Source: Vulcanimicrobiota bacterium
Lineage (GTDB): Bacteria > Vulcanimicrobiota > Vulcanimicrobiia > Vulcanimicrobiales > Vulcanimicrobiaceae
Assembly: GCA_013036105.1 (NCBI GenBank)
Contig: JAAXCX010000009.1
Location: forward strand, 53,270 to 117,269
DNA length: 64,000 bases
Reading direction: 5' to 3'
Below the pieces are notes generated by a model. It was not told the DNA's origin. It was given only the letters and a program-made list of their open reading frames with translations, and made no database searches. Both the position numbers and the translations under genes were made by a program. This document shows positions 53,269 through 62,588 of this stretch, piece by piece. Positions within the stretch are counted from its first letter, which is position 1, and every line of letters starts with the position of its first letter.

Positions 53269-55269
53269 CTAACCCCTTACCGGTGCGAATTTCTGCGCCG
53301 CCACGTCGGCGATATTTTCGGGCGTAAAGCCATACTCTTTTGCGATGTCGCCAGCCGGCGCCGACGTACCGAAATGATCGATGCCGAACGCGAATCCCCG
53401 CGTTCCGGTCCAGCGCTCCCAGCCGAAGGTCGCAGCGGCTTCGATCGACATGCGGGCGGTGACGTCGGGCGGAAGCACTTGGTCGCGATAGGTTTGTGGC
53501 TGAGCTTCGAAGAGCTCCCAGCACGGCATTGAGACGACGCGGGTTGCCGTGCCGCGATCGTTGAGCAGTTTCGCGGCTTGTGCGGCGAGGGAAACCTCAG
53601 AACCGGTCGCGATCAAAATAAGATCGGGCGTACCTTCGGGGTCGCTGAGGATGTAGGCGCCGCGCGCGACGTCGGCGTTGCGGTCGCCCAGGTACGGAAG
53701 TTTTTGGCGGCTGAGCACGAGCGCCCATGGCCCTTCGCCTGCGCCGATCATCACTTTCCAGGCTTCGAGCGTCTCGAGCGCATCCGCCGGTCTGATCATT
53801 TTCAGGTTCGGAATGGCGCGCATGTGCGCGAAGTGTTCGATCGGCTGGTGCGTGGGGCCGTCTTCGCCCAAGAAGACCGAATCGTGCGTGAAGATATAGT
53901 AGCAGCGAATCGTGTTGAGCGAGGCTAAACGCACCGCGCCTTTCATGTAATCCAAGAAGTTCAGAAACGTCGCGCCGAAGGGCAGCAGGCCGCCATGGAG
54001 CGCGATGCCGTTGTTGATGGCGCCCATGGCATGTTCGCGCACGCCGTAATGAATGTTGCGGCCGCCATATTGTTCCGGCTGAAAATCGCCGCCGTCTTTG
54101 AGGTAGGTTTTTGTGGACGGATCCAAATCGGCGGAGCCGCCGACCAGTTCGGGCAGCGCCGCCGCGATCGCGTTCATCACCAGGCCGCCCGTGTCGCGGG
54201 TGGCGATGTTGTCGCCGTTTTCCTTGTCGATTTTAGGCCACGGGATCTGTTGCGGCGCCCGATTTTTTAGCGTACGCGCAAGCTGCGCCGCTAACCCGGC
54301 GTTGTCCGATTTCCATTCGTCAAACGTGCGTTGCCACTGCGTCTGCAGCTCGCCGCCGCGCGCGCCGGTTTCGCGGTAGAACTTCAAAACGTCGTCGGGA
54401 ACGTAGAAATCCGGTTCCACCGGCCAGCCGAGGTTCTCTTTGGTGCGTTTGACGTCGTCGGCGCCGAGCGGCTCGCCGTGCGATTTGAACGAGTCCTGTT
54501 TCGGGGAGCCGTACCCGATGTGCGTGCGAACGACGATCATGGACGGCTTGTCCGTCACGCTCTTTGCTTCCGAGATTGCGCGATCGATAGTGGCGACGTC
54601 GTTGCCTTCGTCAAGGTTGATGTATTGCGTGTGCCAGCCGTACGCATCGAAGCGCTTGGCGACGTCTTCGGTAAAGCAGACGTTGGTGGCGGCCGCGAGC
54701 GAAACTTTGTTGTCGTCGTAGAGCGCGATCAGTTTTCCGAGCTGCAGATGTCCGGCCATCGAGGCGGCCTCCGAAGCGACGCCTTCCATCATGTCGCCGT
54801 CGCTGCACATCACGTAGGTGAAGTGATCGATGATGTGCTGATCGCGATTGTAGACCGCGCCCATATGCGCCTCGGCGATCGCAAAGCCGGCGGCATTTCC
54901 GAAACCCTGGCCCAGGGGCCCGGTGGTTACCTCAACGCCGGGCGTGTGATGCGCCTCGGGGTGACCCGGCGTTTTGCTCCCCAACTGCCGGAAGTGTTTG
55001 AGATCGTCGAGCGAGAGGTCGTAGCCCGTCAAATACAGCAGCGAGTAGAGCAGCATCGAACCGTGTCCGGCACTTAAAATGAAGCGGTCGCGATTGAGCC
55101 AGGCCGGATCCTTCGGATTGAAGCGCAGGTGCTTCGTCCACAGCGTATAGGCCGTGGCCGCGGCGCCCAAAGGCATACCGGGGTGACCGGAGTTCGCCTT
55201 CTGTACGGCGTCGACCGATAGAAAACGGATCGCGTTGATGCGCTGCTCGTCTTGGGGCGTGTTGGGCAC
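53269..55269 (-). CDS. tkt: Transketolase
   Basis: Thiamine-diphosphate enzyme moving two-carbon units. 666 residues, standard. [29 protein letters not shown] opens the protein; [21 protein letters not shown] is the ThDP-binding motif; [24 protein letters not shown] contains the catalytic glutamate, and [18 protein letters not shown] the sugar-binding C-terminal region. First gene of the pentose phosphate operon; tal-pgi starts 7 nt later. Divergent from dapD. Confidence 0.97.
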   Translation of the reverse strand: MPNTPQDEQRINAIRFLSVDAVQKANSGHPGMPLGAAATAYTLWTKHLRFNPKDPAWLNRDRFILSAGHGSMLLYSLLYLTGYDLSLDDLKHFRQLGSKTPGHPEAHHTPGVEVTTGPLGQGFGNAAGFAIAEAHMGAVYNRDQHIIDHFTYVMCSDGDMMEGVASEAASMAGHLQLGKLIALYDDNKVSLAAATNVCFTEDVAKRFDAYGWHTQYINLDEGNDVATIDRAISEAKSVTDKPSMIVVRTHIGYGSPKQDSFKSHGEPLGADDVKRTKENLGWPVEPDFYVPDDVLKFYRETGARGGELQTQWQRTFDEWKSDNAGLAAQLARTLKNRAPQQIPWPKIDKENGDNIATRDTGGLVMNAIAAALPELVGGSADLDPSTKTYLKDGGDFQPEQYGGRNIHYGVREHAMGAINNGIALHGGLLPFGATFLNFLDYMKGAVRLASLNTIRCYYIFTHDSVFLGEDGPTHQPIEHFAHMRAIPNLKMIRPADALETLEAWKVMIGAGEGPWALVLSRQKLPYLGDRNADVARGAYILSDPEGTPDLILIATGSEVSLAAQAAKLLNDRGTATRVVSMPCWELFEAQPQTYRDQVLPPDVTARMSIEAAATFGWERWTGTRGFAFGIDHFGTSAPAGDIAKEYGFTPENIADVAAQKFAPVRG

Positions 55270-55343
55270 TTCGCTCCCTTTGTACCCCTGGGGGCCCCCA
55301 CCTTCGCGGGAGCGGGCAAAGCGAGCGACGTAAGCGAGGCGCT
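55270..55343. promoter_or_regulatory. Divergent promoter region between tkt and dapD
   Basis: 74 bp separate the start codons of two divergent genes, so promoters of both must lie here or extend into the coding regions. The palindrome GGGGGCCCCC at its centre (about 55289-55298) is the only striking motif. No -10/-35 pair is convincing by eye. Confidence 0.4.
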
Positions 55344-56165
55344 GTGGATCCGGCGGAACTCCAGGGCGAAATCGAAGCGATCGCCGCCCAGCCCGAGCGC
55401 GCGCGGGGCCGCTCCGGGAAAGCGGTCGACGCCGTCATCAAGGCGCTCGATCGCGGCGAGCTCCGGGTCTGCGAACCCGTCGGGGGCGATTGGCTGACGC
55501 ACGCGTGGATCAAGCGAGCGATTCTTTTGTATTTTCAGCGGCGCAAAAGCGAATGGATGGGTTCGGCGTTCGGCCCCATGTTCTACGACAAAGTGCCGCT
55601 CAAGAGTAACTTCAAGAAGATCGGCGTACGCTGCGTGCCGCCCGCTGTCGCGCGTTACGGAAGCTTTCTCGGGCGCGGAGTCATCCTGATGCCGAGCTTC
55701 GTCAACATCGGCGCGTACGTAGACGAAGGCACGATGGTCGACACGTGGGCGACCGTCGGGTCGTGCGCGCAGATCGGTAAGAGCGTGCATCTCTCCGGCG
55801 GCGTCGGCATCGGCGGCGTCTTGGAGCCGCCGCAAGCGCAACCCGTGATTGTCGAAGATGGCGCCTTCATCGGTTCGCGATGCATCATCGTTGAGGGAGT
55901 TCGCGTCGAACGCGAAGCGGTGCTTGGGGCGGGCGTCGTGATTACAGCGAGCACACCGATCCTAGATGTTCGCGGCAGTGCAGCGGTGACAACGAAAGGC
56001 CGCGTACCCGCACGCGCCGTCGTTATTCCGGGTTCGATCCCGAAAGAATTTCCCGCCGGCAATTTCGGTACGCCGTGCGCGCTCATTATCGGTACGCGCA
56101 GCGAAGCGACCGATCGCAAGACGTCGCTTGAGTCGGCCCTTCGCGAGTACGAGGTAGCCGTCTAA
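55344..56165 (+). CDS. dapD: Tetrahydrodipicolinate N-succinyltransferase
   Basis: Succinylates tetrahydrodipicolinate in the lysine/diaminopimelate pathway. 273 residues; N-terminal helical domain, then a left-handed beta-helix of hexapeptide repeats ([48 protein letters not shown]). The long motif ending [30 protein letters not shown] is characteristic. GTG start. It implies the succinylase branch. Confidence 0.95.
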   Translation: MDPAELQGEIEAIAAQPERARGRSGKAVDAVIKALDRGELRVCEPVGGDWLTHAWIKRAILLYFQRRKSEWMGSAFGPMFYDKVPLKSNFKKIGVRCVPPAVARYGSFLGRGVILMPSFVNIGAYVDEGTMVDTWATVGSCAQIGKSVHLSGGVGIGGVLEPPQAQPVIVEDGAFIGSRCIIVEGVRVEREAVLGAGVVITASTPILDVRGSAAVTTKGRVPARAVVIPGSIPKEFPAGNFGTPCALIIGTRSEATDRKTSLESALREYEVAV

Positions 56166-56173
56166 CTCGCAGT

Positions 56174-56201
56174 TGTCATCCTGAGCTTGTCGAAGCACCC
56201 C
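56174..56201 (+). repeat. Dispersed repeat, short copy after dapD
   Basis: TGTCATCCTGAGC, then TTGTCGAAG, the conserved flanks of the repeat family without a GC-rich stem between them. It is followed 4 nt later by another copy. Confidence 0.7.
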
Positions 56202-56205
56202 AGCA

Positions 56206-56254
56206 TGTCATCCTGGGCAGCGCATTTGTGATGCGCATGTCGAAGGGCGAGGGG
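56206..56254 (+). repeat. Palindromic dispersed repeat, second copy after dapD
   Basis: TGTCATCCTGGGCA, stem GCGCAT-TTGTG-ATGCGC, then ATGTCGAAGGG. It ends a few bases before the ATG of the F420-reductase-like gene, so the repeat occupies the leader of that gene; GAGGGG within it may supply the ribosome-binding site. Confidence 0.75.
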
Positions 56255-56259
56255 CTAAC

Positions 56260-56904
56260 ATGAAAATAGGAATTCTCGGTAGCGGAGACGTCGGCAAGGC
56301 GCTGGCGCGTGGATTCGCATCGCGCAGTCACGAGGTCACGATCAGTTCGCGTGAGCCTGAAAAGCTTCAAGAATTTGTTGCCGGGCAAAACGGCCGCATC
56401 CGAGCTGGCTCATTTAAAGAAGCCGCGGAATCCGGCGAACTTGTCGTGCTAGCGACTTTGTTCGCCGGAACGAAACATGCCATCGAGCTTGCGGGGCCGT
56501 CGAACTTCGCCGGCAAGCCGGTGATCGATTGCACGAATCCGCTCAAGTTTGAAGAAGGCAAGATGCCCGAACTCTCGATCGGCTTCGATAACTCTGCCGG
56601 TGAAGAAGTGCAGCGTTGGCTTCCTGATGCGAAGGTTGTCAAAGCGTTCAATATCATCGGGAGTCAGTTCATGATCGATCCGAGGTTGCCGGGCGGGCCC
56701 CCAACGATGTTTATCGCCGGCAACGACGACGGCGCTAAAAAAACCGTGACGGAACTCATCGAGTCGCTAGGCTGGCAAGGCGCCGTTTCCGATCTGGGCG
56801 GAATTGAAGAGTCGCGGTATCTCGAGCCCATGTGCATCGTCTGGGTGCATTATGGTATCCGCACCGGCTCCTGGAGCCATGCGTTTAAAATGCTGCGCGC
56901 GTAG
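56260..56904 (+). CDS. NADPH-dependent F420 reductase-like oxidoreductase
   Basis: 214 residues, the NAD(P)-binding Rossmann fold of F420:NADP oxidoreductases: MKIGILGSGDVGKALARGFASRSHEVTISSR, VVLATLFAGTKHAIELAG, GKPVIDCTNPL, and KVVKAFNIIGSQFMIDPRLPGG. Whether it uses F420 or another cofactor is not clear; several relatives act on other substrates. It follows dapD after the repeats and converges with the small membrane protein gene. Confidence 0.82.
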   Translation: MKIGILGSGDVGKALARGFASRSHEVTISSREPEKLQEFVAGQNGRIRAGSFKEAAESGELVVLATLFAGTKHAIELAGPSNFAGKPVIDCTNPLKFEEGKMPELSIGFDNSAGEEVQRWLPDAKVVKAFNIIGSQFMIDPRLPGGPPTMFIAGNDDGAKKTVTELIESLGWQGAVSDLGGIEESRYLEPMCIVWVHYGIRTGSWSHAFKMLRA

Positions 56905-56907
56905 ATA

Positions 56908-57165
56908 CTATGAACGGTTTTGGATCGACGCTGCCTGCGTGCTTGCGAGCACAGGCCAATCCGCCAGCGCAAACATCCAAATAACGACAATATTTGCAAT
57001 TGGAACGAACATGAGCAGCGAGACGGGTCCTGGATAACCGGCCTTTTGTGCGATCAGCCAATAAGGAATCGCGCTCACGACCAGAACGGTCAAGACGAAA
57101 AGCGGCAAGAAGATCGTGATGAGCTCGGGTGAGCCGACCACGGCGAGAATATTTAAAAGATGCAT
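56908..57165 (-). CDS. Small two-helix membrane protein
   Basis: 85 residues. Two hydrophobic segments (LITIFLPLFVLTVLVVSAIPYWLIA and SLLMFVPIANIVVIWMFALADWPVL) separated by KAGYPG, a layout like that of small DUF5684-type proteins. It lies 6 nt after the aldehyde dehydrogenase stop and ends the - strand operon. Function unknown. Confidence 0.65.
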   Translation of the reverse strand: MHLLNILAVVGSPELITIFLPLFVLTVLVVSAIPYWLIAQKAGYPGPVSLLMFVPIANIVVIWMFALADWPVLASTQAASIQNRS

Positions 57166-57171
57166 TTTTCC

Positions 57172-58578
57172 TCATTCTGTATGGCTGGTGTCCGAACCGT
57201 TGCGTTCCGGACCGGCCCATACCGTTTGGATATTGACGAATTCGTGAATGCCGAATTCGGATAACTCGCGTCCGTAGCCGCTGCGCTTGACGCCGCCGAA
57301 CGGCAAGCGCGGATCGCTGGCGACCATGCCGTTGATGAAAACCATGCCCGAATCGATTTGCGCTGCCGTGCGCGTGGCGCGTGTGAGATCGCGCGTCCAA
57401 ATGTTGGCACCCAGGCCGAAGCTCGAGTTGTTGGCAAGTTCGATGGCATGCGCTTCGTCGCGCGCACGCGTAACCGCGGCCGCCGGGCCGAACGTCTCTT
57501 CGTCGAACATCGCCATGCCGCTCGCGACGCCGGCCACGATGGTAGGCTCGAAGAAGAAGCCGTCGCGTTCGACCGGTTTTCCGCCGGTGACGAGGCGAGC
57601 TCCGCCGGCAAGAGTCTCTGCGATTTGGCGTTCGAGCGAATCGCGCAAGTCGCGGCGTGCACACGGGCCGAGCTGCGTTTGCGGATCCATCGGGTTGCCG
57701 ATTCGCTGTACCGAGGCCGCTTCGGCGAAGTCGCGCACGAATCGATCGTAGAGTCCGTCCTCGACGATAAAACGTTTCGCCGCGATACAGCTTTGCCCGT
57801 TGTTTTGGAACCGCGCTTTCACCGCGAAGTCGACAGCCAACCCCATATCGGCATCATTCAAGACGATGAACGGATCGGAGCCGCCGAGTTCGAGCACGCA
57901 TTTTTTCAGCGCCGCCCCCGCGGCCGATGCGACCGCGACGCCGGCGCGCTCGCTGCCGGTCAGCGTGACCGCCGCGATGCGTTCGTCGGAGATTCGCTCG
58001 TCGGCCGTGTGGTTCTCGATGAGCAGCGTGGAAAACAACCCTTTGGGCGCGCCCGCCTCGGTGAAGAGGCGCTCGATCTCGAGCGCGCAGCGCGTCGTGC
58101 TGTCGGCATGCTTTAATACGACGGCGTTTCCCGCCACCAGCGCGGGCGCGGCCGCGCGAAAGACCTGCCAGTACGGAAAATTCCAAGGCATGATCGCAAA
58201 AATCACGCCGAGCGGACGAAAGGCGATTGCACTGCGCGATGCATTGCTCTCGACCGGCCGGTCGGCGAGCAGCGCGCCGGCATGATCGGCAAAATAGTCG
58301 CACGCCCACGCGCACTTCTCGACTTCGGCTAACGCCTGCGTGATGGGCTTTCCCATTTCGCGCACTGCGGCTTCGGCCAGCGCCTGGCGCTCTGCGCGTA
58401 AACCTTTGGCTAGCGCACGGAGCAGCTGTGCCCGGTCATCGACCGGTTCGCCTCGCCATGCGCGGTATGCGGAAAGGCCCGCGTCCAAACGCGCGTCGAT
58501 TTCGCCCGGAGTCATGTAAGGAAATCGTTCGAGCGTCTTTCCCGTAGAGGGATCGACCGTTACGATTTCAGATGGCAT
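57172..58578 (-). CDS. NAD(P)-dependent aldehyde dehydrogenase, succinate-semialdehyde dehydrogenase type
   Basis: 468 residues. MPWNFPYWQVFRAAAPALVAGNAVVLKHA, VTLTGSERAGVAVASAAGAALKKCVLELGGSDPFIVL (catalytic glutamate in ELGG), and FQNNGQSCIAAKRFIVE (catalytic cysteine) are clear, as is EETFGPAAAVTRARDEAHAIELANNSSFGLGA. The family closest by motif oxidises succinate semialdehyde, but substrate is not proven. The ATG overlaps the stop of the M16 peptidase gene. Confidence 0.85.
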   Translation of the reverse strand: MPSEIVTVDPSTGKTLERFPYMTPGEIDARLDAGLSAYRAWRGEPVDDRAQLLRALAKGLRAERQALAEAAVREMGKPITQALAEVEKCAWACDYFADHAGALLADRPVESNASRSAIAFRPLGVIFAIMPWNFPYWQVFRAAAPALVAGNAVVLKHADSTTRCALEIERLFTEAGAPKGLFSTLLIENHTADERISDERIAAVTLTGSERAGVAVASAAGAALKKCVLELGGSDPFIVLNDADMGLAVDFAVKARFQNNGQSCIAAKRFIVEDGLYDRFVRDFAEAASVQRIGNPMDPQTQLGPCARRDLRDSLERQIAETLAGGARLVTGGKPVERDGFFFEPTIVAGVASGMAMFDEETFGPAAAVTRARDEAHAIELANNSSFGLGANIWTRDLTRATRTAAQIDSGMVFINGMVASDPRLPFGGVKRSGYGRELSEFGIHEFVNIQTVWAGPERNGSDTSHTE

Positions 58579-61258
58579 GCTCGGCCCACGGTCCCATGGG
58601 CCCGGCGTAGATTTGGATCAATTGACCCGGCTGGAGATACTTGCGCGCGACGCGCTGAATATCGGCAGGCGTGATGTTTGCGTAGCGCGTCTGCAGCGTC
58701 GCAAAATAGTTGCCGGGCAGATCGTTTTGCGCCAGGCTCAAAATCTGTGAGAGCTGGCCCCCTGCCGATGCTTCGGAAAGCAACGCCGACGAAATCAGCC
58801 GCAGTTTGGCGCTGGCGAGCTCCGATTCGGGGACCGGCTGCGTCCGCAGGCGGTCGAGCTGCTCGCGCACGAGCGCAATCGAAGGCGCAACGTTCGACGG
58901 CGACGCGCTGAGGTCGATCTCTAAGTCGCCGCGATCCTTATCGCTTTTCATCTCGCTGGAAACGCTGTAGACGAGCCCGCGTTTCTGGCGAAGCTCTTGC
59001 CACAAACGCGATTCGAAGTAGCCCGGACCGCCGATGATCTCCGTCATCAGCGCAAAGGCGTCATAGTCGGGGCTGGTGCGCGCGACCGCCGGCTGCCCCA
59101 GCTGAATGAAGACCTGGTTGGCGTCGGTGCCGATGTAATCGTGCCCGGAATGCGCGGGCGGAATAGCGGGCAGTGTGACCGCAGGCTTCGGGCCGGCGGT
59201 CGTCCACGAGCCGAAAGCCGCTTCCACGGCTCTGCGCGCGCGCGCTGGTGTGACGTCGCCGACGATGGCTATCGTCGTGAGGTCTGGCCGCCAGTACTTT
59301 TGCACGTATGCCGTTAAGTCGGCGCGCGTGATCCCCGCCACGGAGAGCGGAGTCGCGAAGCGCAGCGACGGATCGCCCGGCGCGAGCAGACTCTGCAGGT
59401 ACGCGCGCGTTACCATGGTGCCGGAAACGTTGTCCTCCATCTGCACCGTGTTGGCGAGTTGTCCGCGCTCCAGGGAAAGCCAATGTTCGGGAAATGCCGG
59501 ATGCTCTTCACCGTCGGCCAGGACGTTCAGGAGCGTCTCGAAATCTTGCGCGTAGCCTTGCGCGGAAAATGATTGTCCGAGATCGACCGACGCGCCGATG
59601 TCGTCGGTGACTTTCCGGAGTTGCGTGAAGTCGTAATGTTCGCTGCCGAAAGGCGCCATCACCGAGGCCAGGCGCGCGATGCCTTCCTGCCCCGAGGGAG
59701 CGAACCCAGGCGATGAAGCGATCTCGCCGCGGACGTAAATCGTGGGCCGGTCGTGCTTCTCTTGAACGATCACCGTCAAGCCGTTGTGGAGCGTAAACCG
59801 CACCGGCGCGAGCTTGCTGCGATTGGTGCTCGGCTGTGCGAGCGCTGTTCGAATGGCGGCCGGCTCGACGATCGGGCCGCTCGGGCTGCGGCCGCTGAAA
59901 TTATCGGAATTGGCCGCGTCTGTTTTTTGCGACGTTCTCGCCGCCGGCTTTTCGTTGGGCGTAAGATGTCCGACGACGGTCGGTTTTGCCAAATACGTTT
60001 TCGCGGCGTTTAACACATCGGCCGGCGTGAGCGCGGCGAGGCGATTGTCTTCGTCGCGGTTGCGTTCGCCGATGATGCCGTATGTGTAGCCGGACAGATC
60101 GCCGTATCCGGCGATCGAGTCCGCCGAAAACGTGCGTTCGGCGATCGTGGCGCGCTTGGCCGCCCCGACGAGTTCGGGATCGAAACCGTTTTGCAAAACG
60201 CGATCCATCACGGTTTGGAAAACTTGCTCCGCTTCGGCGGCATTGTGTCCGCCGTTCATGATCACAAAGATGTGCATCAATCCGCCGTGCAGTTGTGTAT
60301 CGGCGTTTGCGGAAAGATCGAGCGCGATGTTGGATTCGACGAGCGCCTGGTAAAAAGGACCGCGTTCGTTTGGGATCAGCGAAGCCAGCGTGCTGATCGC
60401 CGGTTCGCCGGGCTCCGTGTCGCCGGGAACTGCGTAGGCGAGATCGAGGACTTCAAACGGAAACGGAAACTCCGCCTCTACGCGCTGGCCCTGTGCCGCG
60501 TGCGGGCGAACGGCGGCGTGCGGCGGAACCGGCCGCGCCGGAATGCTTCCGAAATATTTGTTCGCCAGCGCGAAGATCGAGGCGTGTTGTACGTCGCCGG
60601 CAACGACCAGGGCGGCATTGCCCGGTGAATACCAGCCTTCGTAGTAGTGCCGGATATCGGCTGTGGTGGCTCCGGCGACATCGCTCCGTAGTCCCGCGGG
60701 CGTTCTGCCGGCCGGCGAGCCGGGATACGCTGCCGCACGAACCCGCGACAGAAGATTGTAGAACGGCGAGCTGTCGTCGCCGTCGATCTCGTTGAGCACG
60801 GCGCGCCGCTCGATGGCCCATTCTTGTGGCGCGATGGCAGCGTGCTGCATCCGGTCTGCTTCAATTTGCAGCGCAACGGCCACGCGGTCGGCCGGCATAT
60901 CGAACAGATATTGGGTGTAATCATAGTCGGTCTGACCGTTCATCTCGGCGCCCAGGCGCGCGACGATATCGTCGAGCCCGCCCGCCGAAATCGAACCGGT
61001 TCCGCGGAACAACATGTGCTCGAGCGCATGGGCCAGTCCGGTCTTGCCCGGCGTCTCGTATAAAGAACCGAACCGGTACCACATCGACGTGTGCGCGACC
61101 GGCGCCGCGTGATCTTCGACGACGATAACCCTCAAGCCGTTGGCGAGTTTCGTTTGGTAGATACCGCCGTCGCCGATCCCGGCGCGGTTCGTTTGCGCTT
61201 GGGCTGCGCCAAAACCGGCTAGCGCTAGCGCCATCAACAGAAGGAGCGCGAATTTCAT
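58568..61258 (-). CDS. Exported M16 family metallopeptidase, two-unit form
   Basis: 896 residues. Signal peptide (MKFALLLLMALALAGFGAAQAQ), then an M16 unit with the inverted zinc motif HALEH (residues 77-81) in GLAHALEHMLFRGT. The second half (about 490-896) is another M16-type unit without this motif, as expected of the inactive partner that closes the peptidase chamber. The N-terminal part reads KLANGLRVIVVEDHAAPVAHTSMWYRFGS, the common processing-peptidase opening. Acts probably in the periplasm. Overlaps DUF1003. Confidence 0.92.
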   Translation of the reverse strand: MKFALLLLMALALAGFGAAQAQTNRAGIGDGGIYQTKLANGLRVIVVEDHAAPVAHTSMWYRFGSLYETPGKTGLAHALEHMLFRGTGSISAGGLDDIVARLGAEMNGQTDYDYTQYLFDMPADRVAVALQIEADRMQHAAIAPQEWAIERRAVLNEIDGDDSSPFYNLLSRVRAAAYPGSPAGRTPAGLRSDVAGATTADIRHYYEGWYSPGNAALVVAGDVQHASIFALANKYFGSIPARPVPPHAAVRPHAAQGQRVEAEFPFPFEVLDLAYAVPGDTEPGEPAISTLASLIPNERGPFYQALVESNIALDLSANADTQLHGGLMHIFVIMNGGHNAAEAEQVFQTVMDRVLQNGFDPELVGAAKRATIAERTFSADSIAGYGDLSGYTYGIIGERNRDEDNRLAALTPADVLNAAKTYLAKPTVVGHLTPNEKPAARTSQKTDAANSDNFSGRSPSGPIVEPAAIRTALAQPSTNRSKLAPVRFTLHNGLTVIVQEKHDRPTIYVRGEIASSPGFAPSGQEGIARLASVMAPFGSEHYDFTQLRKVTDDIGASVDLGQSFSAQGYAQDFETLLNVLADGEEHPAFPEHWLSLERGQLANTVQMEDNVSGTMVTRAYLQSLLAPGDPSLRFATPLSVAGITRADLTAYVQKYWRPDLTTIAIVGDVTPARARRAVEAAFGSWTTAGPKPAVTLPAIPPAHSGHDYIGTDANQVFIQLGQPAVARTSPDYDAFALMTEIIGGPGYFESRLWQELRQKRGLVYSVSSEMKSDKDRGDLEIDLSASPSNVAPSIALVREQLDRLRTQPVPESELASAKLRLISSALLSEASAGGQLSQILSLAQNDLPGNYFATLQTRYANITPADIQRVARKYLQPGQLIQIYAGPMGPWAEHAI

Positions 61259-61728
61259 CAGGCGGTGGCCGGCGCGAGCAGTGTCTTCACGGTGGATTCC
61301 AGGTCGCTGACGTCAACTCCACTGCGTTCTGCTAAGCGCAAAAGTATTTGATCCTGCAGTTGCTGATGATAGAGCAGACGCGAGATTGAATCGTGGTCGG
61401 CCTCGGCGCGAATTTCGTCGTGCTGGCTTTGCTGGCGTTGCGCTACGGCGATAATGAAGATCAGAATGAGTTGGATGATGTTCGAGAACGTGAGCAAAAA
61501 GACGAACGGAAACGGATCCCAACGCCAAAATATTCCGGTAGCGACCCAAACGAGTTGAACGCCGATCGCCAGCAGCAACGCTGCGGGCGCACCAGTTGCG
61601 TCGGCGACTCGCTTACAGAAGCGCTCGATCGGCGTTAGCCGTTCCTGATGAAGAGCATTGACGTCGTCGACCAGCGGATGGTTTTCGACGAGCTCGGCAG
61701 TAAGCAGCGGATTTTGCGATTGGTTCAC
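61258..61728 (-). CDS. DUF1003 membrane protein
   Basis: 156 residues. Two TM helices (APAALLLAIGVQLVWVATGIFW and FVFLLTFSNIIQLILIFIIAVAQ) in the DUF1003 arrangement, preceded by LTPIERFCKRVADATG and followed by a charged helix QRQQSQHDEIRAEADHDSISR. Function of the family is not established. Overlaps ftcD at its start and M16 at its end. Confidence 0.87.
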   Translation of the reverse strand: MNQSQNPLLTAELVENHPLVDDVNALHQERLTPIERFCKRVADATGAPAALLLAIGVQLVWVATGIFWRWDPFPFVFLLTFSNIIQLILIFIIAVAQRQQSQHDEIRAEADHDSISRLLYHQQLQDQILLRLAERSGVDVSDLESTVKTLLAPATA

Positions 61729-62588
61729 AGGCTTTCTCCGAAATCAGATGCTTCCAAATAATAGCGGGCGCTGTCTTCGACAGCTGCAACCGGCAGACAG
61801 CCGATCAGTTCAGAGCGCACGACCTGCGTCCCCGCTTGCCTTGCCATCGCGCGAATCGTTTCGACGATCCGGTAGAGCGGAGTAACGCGGTAGTTCGTGA
61901 CGTTCAGGGAGATTTGCACCAGATCGTCGTGCAGCCGTAACCCTAATGCCTTGAGCGTGCGAAATCCGCCGTCGCGTTCCCTCAGCTGCTTGGCGATCCG
62001 TTTGGCTAAAGCGAGGTCCCCCGTCGCCAGCTCGACGTTGAACGCGATCAGCACGTCGCGGGCGCCGACCGCTATCGCTCCGGCGCTGGCATGCTTGGAA
62101 GCCTCGCCAAAGTCGGGACGCCACTCGGGCAGCTCGAACCGCGCGTCCAAGCCTTCGAACTCGCCCTCGCGAACCGCGGCCAGATTGCGGCGCAGCGGCG
62201 TGCTCGCCGCTTCGCCATATAAGAAGGAAGGGACGCGCAGGCGCTGCCAGATGGCCGCGGCGGTTTCGCGAGCGAGAGCGACGGCATCGTTCATCGTTGC
62301 GCCGCGCAGCGGGATGAAGGGCAGCACGTCGAGCGCGCCGATTCGCGGATGCACGCCGCTATGCGCGCGCAGGTCGATGCGTTCGACGCTCACCGCCGCC
62401 AGCGCGACCGCGGCGTCGCGAAGCGATTCGTACGTTCCGACGGCTGTGAGCACGCTACGGTTGTGCACGGGATCGCTGGTTTGGTGCACGACGTGCGCGC
62501 CGGCGCCTCGAACTGCTGCGACGCAAGCCGAAACCGTGGAAAGGTCGCGGCCCTCAGAGATGTTCGGGACGCACTCCAGCCATTTCAC
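61725..62588 (-). CDS. ftcD: Glutamate formimidoyltransferase
   Basis: Transfers the formimidoyl group of N-formimidoyl-glutamate to tetrahydrofolate. 287 residues: the transferase part only, without the cyclodeaminase domain. VKWLECVPNISEGRDLSTV is the standard start; VHNRSVLTAVG and RAHSGVHPRIGALDVLPFIPL carry the active histidines and substrate loop. GTG 62588 overlaps the radA stop (GTGA); the ORF extends to 62627 without support. The histidine pathway therefore has two possible exits in this window: HutF and this enzyme. Confidence 0.9.
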   Translation of the reverse strand: MKWLECVPNISEGRDLSTVSACVAAVRGAGAHVVHQTSDPVHNRSVLTAVGTYESLRDAAVALAAVSVERIDLRAHSGVHPRIGALDVLPFIPLRGATMNDAVALARETAAAIWQRLRVPSFLYGEAASTPLRRNLAAVREGEFEGLDARFELPEWRPDFGEASKHASAGAIAVGARDVLIAFNVELATGDLALAKRIAKQLRERDGGFRTLKALGLRLHDDLVQISLNVTNYRVTPLYRIVETIRAMARQAGTQVVRSELIGCLPVAAVEDSARYYLEASDFGESL

